Shown: positions 6,747 to 10,007 of the stretch, piece after piece | How positions within the stretch are numbered: the stretch's first letter is position 1 | Layout: the number at the start of each line of letters is the position of its first letter | The notes under the pieces: generated by a model | Database searches by the model: none | Told to the model about the DNA's origin: nothing | The model's input: the letters and a program-made list of their open reading frames with translations, nothing else | Assembly (NCBI GenBank): GCA_945860575.1 | Contig: CAMAQQ010000028.1 | Coordinates: forward strand, 1-10,007 | Origin: Ferrithrix thermotolerans DSM 19514 | GTDB lineage: Bacteria > Actinomycetota > Acidimicrobiia > Acidimicrobiales > Ilumatobacteraceae | DNA length: 10,007 nt | Direction: 5' to 3' | Made by a program: the position numbers and the translations under genes

Positions 6747-7637
6747 ATGAAAGCCCTACTTGTTCAACTAGAAAAACATCCTCTAGTTATTGAATTGCTT
6801 GCCAAGTGCGACTTTCCGTCTGCCGGTACGAAAATCTCATGTGCGGTTTCGGGTGGCCCAGACAGCATGGCATTGCTAATTCTTGCCGTTGCCTCAGGAT
6901 GTGAGGTGACTGCAATTCATGTAGACCACTCACTGAGAGTTGGTTCAGAAAACGAATCCAAACTGGTCGAAAATCTTACGAAAAATCTTGGCGCGAATTT
7001 TATTTCAAAAACGATACGAGTTGAACCAGGCCCAAATCTCGAGGCTCGAGCACGAACCAGTCGGTTTGAAGCCATGCCGCACGATGTAATGACTGGTCAT
7101 ACTGCAGACGACCAGGCAGAAACAGTTCTGATTAATTTATTGCGTGGCGCTGGGTTATCCGGGTTAGCCGGAATGCAACGCAATCAGCGACACCCGATCT
7201 TGGCGCTCCGCAGAAGTTCGACGCATCAGTTGTGCGCCAAACTCGAGATCGAAGTCGTTGAAGATCCGTCAAATACCGACCCGAGATTTCAGCGCAACCG
7301 AATTCGTCACGAATTAATCCCGTTGATGGACGCAATCTCGCAGCGTGATGTCGCGGCGATTCTTGATCGACAGGCCGATATATTTCGCGAAGATTCGATG
7401 CTGCTTGACGACTTGGCAAAAACTATTGACGTGACTGACGCGAAACTTCTTGCGAGCGCTCCGATTGCTTTGGCACGCCGTGCAATTCGGCAATGGCTCA
7501 CCGAAATTTATCCGCCAGATGCAGCGACTGTCGAACGGGTTTTAGAAGTTGCTCGAGGCGCAACTTTGGCTTGCGAGATCGGCTCAAATCGCGAGGTGCG
7601 TCGAAGTCAGCAGCGATTGCAGATCTTCACGAAATAA
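6747..7637 (+). CDS. tilS: tRNA(Ile)-lysidine synthase
   Basis: Cytoplasmic ATP-dependent enzyme that attaches lysine to the wobble cytidine (C34) of tRNA-Ile(CAU), changing its decoding from AUG to AUA; usually essential. The N-type ATP pyrophosphatase P-loop SGGPDS is at 35-40, with VDHSLR at 59-64. A Leu/Arg-rich segment LEARARTSRFEA runs 98-109. The highly typical GHTADDQAETVLINLLRGAG is at 117-136, and DPSNTDPRFQRNRIRHEL is at 173-190. At 296 residues it lacks the extra C-terminal domains of the E. coli enzyme (about 430) and resembles the compact forms of actinobacteria. It ends in two tandem in-frame TAA codons. No strong ribosome site is visible before the ATG, and coupling to the small gene 13 bases upstream is possible. 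The usual neighbour hpt is absent downstream. Confidence 0.95.
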   Translation: MKALLVQLEKHPLVIELLAKCDFPSAGTKISCAVSGGPDSMALLILAVASGCEVTAIHVDHSLRVGSENESKLVENLTKNLGANFISKTIRVEPGPNLEARARTSRFEAMPHDVMTGHTADDQAETVLINLLRGAGLSGLAGMQRNQRHPILALRRSSTHQLCAKLEIEVVEDPSNTDPRFQRNRIRHELIPLMDAISQRDVAAILDRQADIFREDSMLLDDLAKTIDVTDAKLLASAPIALARRAIRQWLTEIYPPDAATVERVLEVARGATLACEIGSNREVRRSQQRLQIFTK

Positions 7638-7667
7638 TAAAAACAAAAACACCAGCCCAATTTGCTG

Positions 7668-7680
7668 TGGTAAAGTTACC
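7668..7680 (+). promoter_or_regulatory. Possible extended -10 promoter overlapping an inverted repeat
   Basis: TGG followed by TAAAGT (7671-7676) matches an extended -10 (TGN-TANNNT). It overlaps a perfect inverted repeat, GGTAA-AG-TTACC (7669-7680). It would give a leader of roughly 50 bases for the pseudophosphatase-like gene at 7736. No clear -35 is present, which is usual for extended -10 promoters. Confidence 0.35.
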
Positions 7681-7735
7681 GCTTGATGTTGGTCGTTTCT
7701 CTCGTAATTGTCGCATCTGAAACAAAGGTTCACTG

Positions 7736-8245
7736 ATGCCACCAAAACTTCGCGGTAAATGGGCCCTGGGCATCATGCCTCGTAATCTGACTTGGATTAT
7801 CAAGGACAAACTTGCGGTCTGTGAGCGACCGGGTGGGTTTGGCACGAACCACCGAAGAGTTCGTCGGCAAGAAGAGATCATTTGGCTGCGTGAAAATGAT
7901 TTTGGATTTGTGATTTCAATAAGTGTCGCGCCACACAATTTGCACAGTTACGAAGAACTACAAATGCCTTATAAGCACAGACCAATGGCTAACCCAGACG
8001 AATTAGACCCATGGTTAAAGGCGTTCTATACCGAACTTTCGGTGCTGATTCAACGAGGTCTAAAAATCATTGTTCACGCTGAAGAAGTAAGCGAGCGGTT
8101 GCACGGGTTAATGGGTGGTTACATCAGGTGGTCGGGCTTGGTCGATGACTCGGCTCAGGCAATCATTCTCACCGAAAGAATTGCCGGCCGTCAGTTAGAC
8201 CCAGATTCTCGCGAACTGATTCTGCGAGTACACGAACTTCGTTGA
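7736..8245 (+). CDS. Dual-specificity-phosphatase-like protein lacking the catalytic Cys
   Basis: The 169 residues follow the order of a compact cysteine-based phosphatase. There is an N-terminal PRNLTWIIKDKLAVCERPGG (15-34), a helix-strand pair EEIIWLRENDFGFVISIS (46-63), an EL..PYKHRP strand (74-83), a helix (about 90-108), and then IIVHAEEVSERL (111-122) where the family has VHCxxxxxR. Spacing from A115 to R121 is exactly CX5R, so the nucleophile Cys is Ala and the loop glycines are missing. The PIxD general-acid position reads PMAN (83-86). A following helix (124-134) and a helix with TERIAGR (146-152) complete the fold. It would probably bind rather than hydrolyse a phospho-ligand. AAAGG at 7724-7728 lies seven bases before the ATG. 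The family assignment is by pattern only; an unrelated fold remains possible. Confidence 0.8.
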   Translation: MPPKLRGKWALGIMPRNLTWIIKDKLAVCERPGGFGTNHRRVRRQEEIIWLRENDFGFVISISVAPHNLHSYEELQMPYKHRPMANPDELDPWLKAFYTELSVLIQRGLKIIVHAEEVSERLHGLMGGYIRWSGLVDDSAQAIILTERIAGRQLDPDSRELILRVHELR

Positions 8246-8254
8246 ACCCAAACT

Positions 8255-8273
8255 TCGTTCAAAACGATTTTTT
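8255..8273 (+). terminator. Weak rho-independent terminator candidate
   Basis: TCGTT-CAA-AACGA forms a five-pair hairpin and is followed directly by six T residues, on the strand of the pseudophosphatase-like gene and ten bases after its stop. The stem is short and has only two GC pairs, so efficiency would be low. The T-run overlaps the stop codon of the opposing prenyl synthase gene. Confidence 0.4.
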
Positions 8274-9261
8274 AACGAATTACCGACTCTAAAAGTATCC
8301 GCGGTGCCAAGCGCATCGCAGTCGTTGCGCTCGACGGCGGCAATTTGTTGCACTCGGTTTCTGCAATCGATACATATTCAAGTGCTGTTTCGATCGCACT
8401 CGCAATACCCGAATTAGACCGAACAATTTGTAGAGCTTTATCACGCTCGTCGCTTGTAAACGGCTTACCGAGAAGATCTCTCAACTCAATTGCGTCCGTC
8501 GAATCTGACGACAGCGTCAATAAAACTGGCAATGTGTAGACACCCTCTTCCATGTCATGGCCGGCGCGTTTGCCAAGTTCGTCATCTGTGGCGATTACAT
8601 CCAAGATGTCATCAACGATTTGAAACACCATTCCAATTGCGGTGCCGTAAATAGTTAAAGCCTCAACAATTTTTCGATCGTGACCCGCGACGATTGCGCC
8701 GATTCGCGCCGATGTTGCAAACAGCGAAGCGGTTTTTCCTTCGATGCTGACAAGATAAGACGGAATCGATCGCGAAACATCATAAGTATGACGCAGTTCC
8801 TCGATCTGTCCTTCGCAGAGTCTGCCGATCGTCTGGGCAAGCAAAGTTACAACTTCGGTGCCGAGTGCAGCCGAAACTTCGGAGGCTTTGGCCAACATGA
8901 AATCTCCTGCGAGAATCGCCTGCAAGTTTCCCCATCTGGCATTCACTGTGTCGACACCGCGCCGTGTCAGAGATTCGTCCATTACATCGTCGTGATATAG
9001 AGAACCCAAGTGAACGAGTTCGCATGCAATTGATCCTTGAATTACTTCGTCGCTAACTGGTGATTCGTTTCCGACTTGAGCCGCTGCGATTGATAAAACT
9101 GGTCGCAATCTTTTGCCGCCCGCAATAATTAAATGTGACGCAAGTTCATTTAAGTGCGCATCTTTTGTCTGAACCGCATTGCGTAACGCAAGATCAACAC
9201 GGTCACGATCCAACGCCATAAACGGCAAAGAAAGTAGCGGCGACGCGGTGGCCATATCCAC
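8272..9261 (-). CDS. Long-chain polyprenyl diphosphate synthase (trans-prenyltransferase)
   Basis: Soluble enzyme that condenses isopentenyl diphosphate with allylic primers to build an all-trans chain, probably the menaquinone side chain. The family signs in 329 residues are GGKRLRP at 48-54, the first Asp-rich motif HDDVMD at 90-95 (D91, D92, D95) followed by TRRG at 99-102, GDFMLAKA at 119-126, EGKTASLF at 174-181, and the second Asp-rich motif QIVDDILD at 214-221 (D217, D218, D221). The residue five before the first Asp is Gly86; in this family a small residue there allows long products, so a chain above C20 is likely. The start at 9261 is GTG; an ATG two codons in (9255) is equally plausible, and neither has a good ribosome site. 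The gene is convergent with the phosphatase-like gene and divergent from clpC. Confidence 0.93.
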   Translation of the reverse strand: MDMATASPLLSLPFMALDRDRVDLALRNAVQTKDAHLNELASHLIIAGGKRLRPVLSIAAAQVGNESPVSDEVIQGSIACELVHLGSLYHDDVMDESLTRRGVDTVNARWGNLQAILAGDFMLAKASEVSAALGTEVVTLLAQTIGRLCEGQIEELRHTYDVSRSIPSYLVSIEGKTASLFATSARIGAIVAGHDRKIVEALTIYGTAIGMVFQIVDDILDVIATDDELGKRAGHDMEEGVYTLPVLLTLSSDSTDAIELRDLLGKPFTSDERDKALQIVRSNSGIASAIETALEYVSIAETECNKLPPSSATTAMRLAPRILLESVIR

Positions 9262-9405
9262 AGGCTAGGAGACTCGCCTTGTGAAACTGCGAACTTAGCG
9301 TCGCGTGTCACACCCGCGAATCTTTGAAAAAAGCGCGCATCGTAATCCCTCGCACTCTCACCGATACACTTTAGAAAAGGTCAATGTCGCATAAGGCGGT
9401 CAAAA
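9262..9405. promoter_or_regulatory. Divergent intergenic region, prenyl synthase / clpC
   Basis: These 144 bases must hold promoters for both genes. A dyad lies at 9301-9319: TCGC-GTGT, one central base, then ACAC, two extra bases and GCGA. TACACT at 9365-9370 could be a clpC -10, but no convincing -35 is found. I looked for the ClgR (CGC-N5-GCG type) and HspR (CTTGAGT-N7-ACTCAAG) operators known for actinobacterial clp genes. I saw only a poor ClgR-like CGAACTTAGCG near 9289 and no HspR site. Confidence 0.35.
9393..9399 (+). promoter_or_regulatory. Ribosome binding site of clpC
   Basis: AAGGCGG, one mismatch from AAGGAGG, sits six bases before the TTG at 9406. It confirms the non-ATG start, which also matches the conserved N-terminus of ClpC. 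Confidence 0.7.
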
Positions 9406-10007
9406 TTGTTCGAACGGTTTACAGATAGGGCACGCAGGGTCGTGGTTCTCGCCCAAGAAGAAGCCCGCCTGCTCAACCACTCATACATCGGCACCGAGCA
9501 CATTTTGCTTGGATTAATTCACGAGGGCGAAGGCGTCGCAGCCAAAGGTCTTGAAGCACTTGGCATTTCACTTGAAGCAGTTCGCGCACAGGTCGAAGAA
9601 ATAATCGGTCAAGGCGGATCATCACCGTCTGGTCATATTCCATTTACACCCAGAGCGAAAAAAGTTCTTGAACTGTCGTTGCGCGAAGCACTTCAACTCG
9701 GTCACAACTACATCGGCACCGAGCACATTTTGCTTGGATTAATTCGCGAAGGCGAAGGCGTTGCAGCACAGGTTCTCGTCAAACTTGGCGCCGACCTTGG
9801 TCGCGTCCGTCAGCAAGTGATTCAACTACTTAGTGGATATCAGGGCCCTGGTGGCAAAGCCGAAGGCGAAGCACCTGGCACAAAAGATGCTCCTCAAGAA
9901 AAAGGTGGCAGCCAGATTCTTGATCAGTTTGGTCGCAACTTGACACAACTTGCCCGCGACAAAAAACTTGACCCAGTTATTGGACGCCAAAAAGAGATGG
10001 AACGCGT
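9406..10007 (+). CDS. clpC: ATP-dependent Clp protease ATP-binding subunit ClpC (5' part)
   Basis: AAA+ unfoldase that feeds substrates to the ClpP peptidase in the cytoplasm. Only the first 200 codons are in the window; the frame is open to the right edge. The product begins (M)FERFTDRARRVVVLAQEEA, the canonical ClpC N-terminus. It holds two Clp_N repeats (about 1-70 and 75-150), each with YIGTEHILLGLI and EGEGVAA. A Gly/Pro/Glu-rich linker follows (about 147-171). The start of the first ATPase domain, with LDQFGRNLT at 172-180 and DPVIGRQKE at 190-198, comes last before the edge. The start codon is TTG, with a good ribosome site. Codons for the two repeats share a 37-base identical stretch. 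Full actinobacterial ClpC is usually about 830-850 residues, so most of the gene lies outside. Confidence 0.96.
   Translation, partial: MFERFTDRARRVVVLAQEEARLLNHSYIGTEHILLGLIHEGEGVAAKGLEALGISLEAVRAQVEEIIGQGGSSPSGHIPFTPRAKKVLELSLREALQLGHNYIGTEHILLGLIREGEGVAAQVLVKLGADLGRVRQQVIQLLSGYQGPGGKAEGEAPGTKDAPQEKGGSQILDQFGRNLTQLARDKKLDPVIGRQKEMER
9484..9520 (+). repeat. Internal direct repeat in clpC, copy 1
   Basis: These 37 bases, encoding YIGTEHILLGLI, are identical to 9709-9745, in frame and 225 bases (75 codons) apart. Outside the identical core the two Clp_N repeats differ at synonymous and non-synonymous sites. Confidence 0.9.
9709..9745 (+). repeat. Internal direct repeat in clpC, copy 2
   Basis: Second copy of the 37-base in-frame repeat. 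The next 23 bases continue the similarity with four substitutions, two of them synonymous third-position changes within EGEGVA codons. Confidence 0.9.

Noticed and set aside
7638..7735. Possible small RNA or terminator between tilS and the next gene
   Set aside because: The only inverted repeat (7669-7680) has a two-base spacer and no T-run after it, so it is neither a terminator nor a convincing RNA; a promoter reading fits better.
7627..7938. 103-codon minus-strand frame at the start of the pseudophosphatase-like gene
   Set aside because: It covers the promoter and ribosome site of the + strand gene, and its product shows no recognisable pattern.
8680..9000. 106-codon + strand frame inside the prenyl synthase gene
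   Set aside because: It lies antisense to the conserved Asp-rich motif region, and its Arg/Cys-rich product looks like a shadow.
1..10007. CRISPR array, tRNA, IS element or phage genes
   Set aside because: No regularly spaced repeats, cloverleaf with a CCA-proximal TPsiC loop, transposase motifs or terminal inverted repeats were seen on reading both strands.

Overview
The window looks like chromosome of an actinobacterium with moderate GC, most likely from the class Acidimicrobiia or another freshwater/marine actinobacterial lineage. The placement is an inference from three things: an actinobacterial-type ClpC start region, a deazaflavin (F420)-type nitroreductase-family protein, and a short one-domain-style TilS. 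No rRNA, tRNA, CRISPR array, IS element or transposase was seen. Coding density is very high, and no gene-free stretch reaches 300 bases.

Region 1 (1-4878, + strand) is a surface-polysaccharide cluster. It holds a family 2 glycosyltransferase, a NodB-type polysaccharide deacetylase, a polytopic membrane protein of unknown function (possibly a polymerase or GT-C-like transferase), an NAD-dependent sugar epimerase/reductase of the WbpV/WreQ type, and a WecA/WbpL-type polyprenyl-phosphate sugar-1-phosphate transferase. Four of the five genes are joined by 1-4 base start/stop overlaps in two blocks. A 66-base gap with a possible promoter separates the blocks. The last two genes form a pair that elsewhere makes UDP-N-acetyl-quinovosamine or -fucosamine and loads it on undecaprenyl phosphate. 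The cluster could therefore start, build and trim a lipid-linked glycan.

Region 2 (4875-6733) holds a deazaflavin-dependent nitroreductase-family gene on the minus strand, whose stop codon overlaps that of the sugar transferase. It is divergent from rmuC, which is followed by a 49-codon membrane miniprotein gene.

Region 3 (6747-8273, + strand) holds tilS, then a 169-residue protein that resembles a dual-specificity phosphatase but carries Ala where the catalytic Cys should be. This apparent pseudophosphatase sits where many bacteria have hpt and is the most unusual item in the window. A small hairpin plus T-run follows it.

Region 4 (8272-10007) holds a long-chain polyprenyl diphosphate synthase gene on the minus strand, a 144-base divergent regulatory region, and the first 200 codons of clpC (TTG start), which runs off the right edge.
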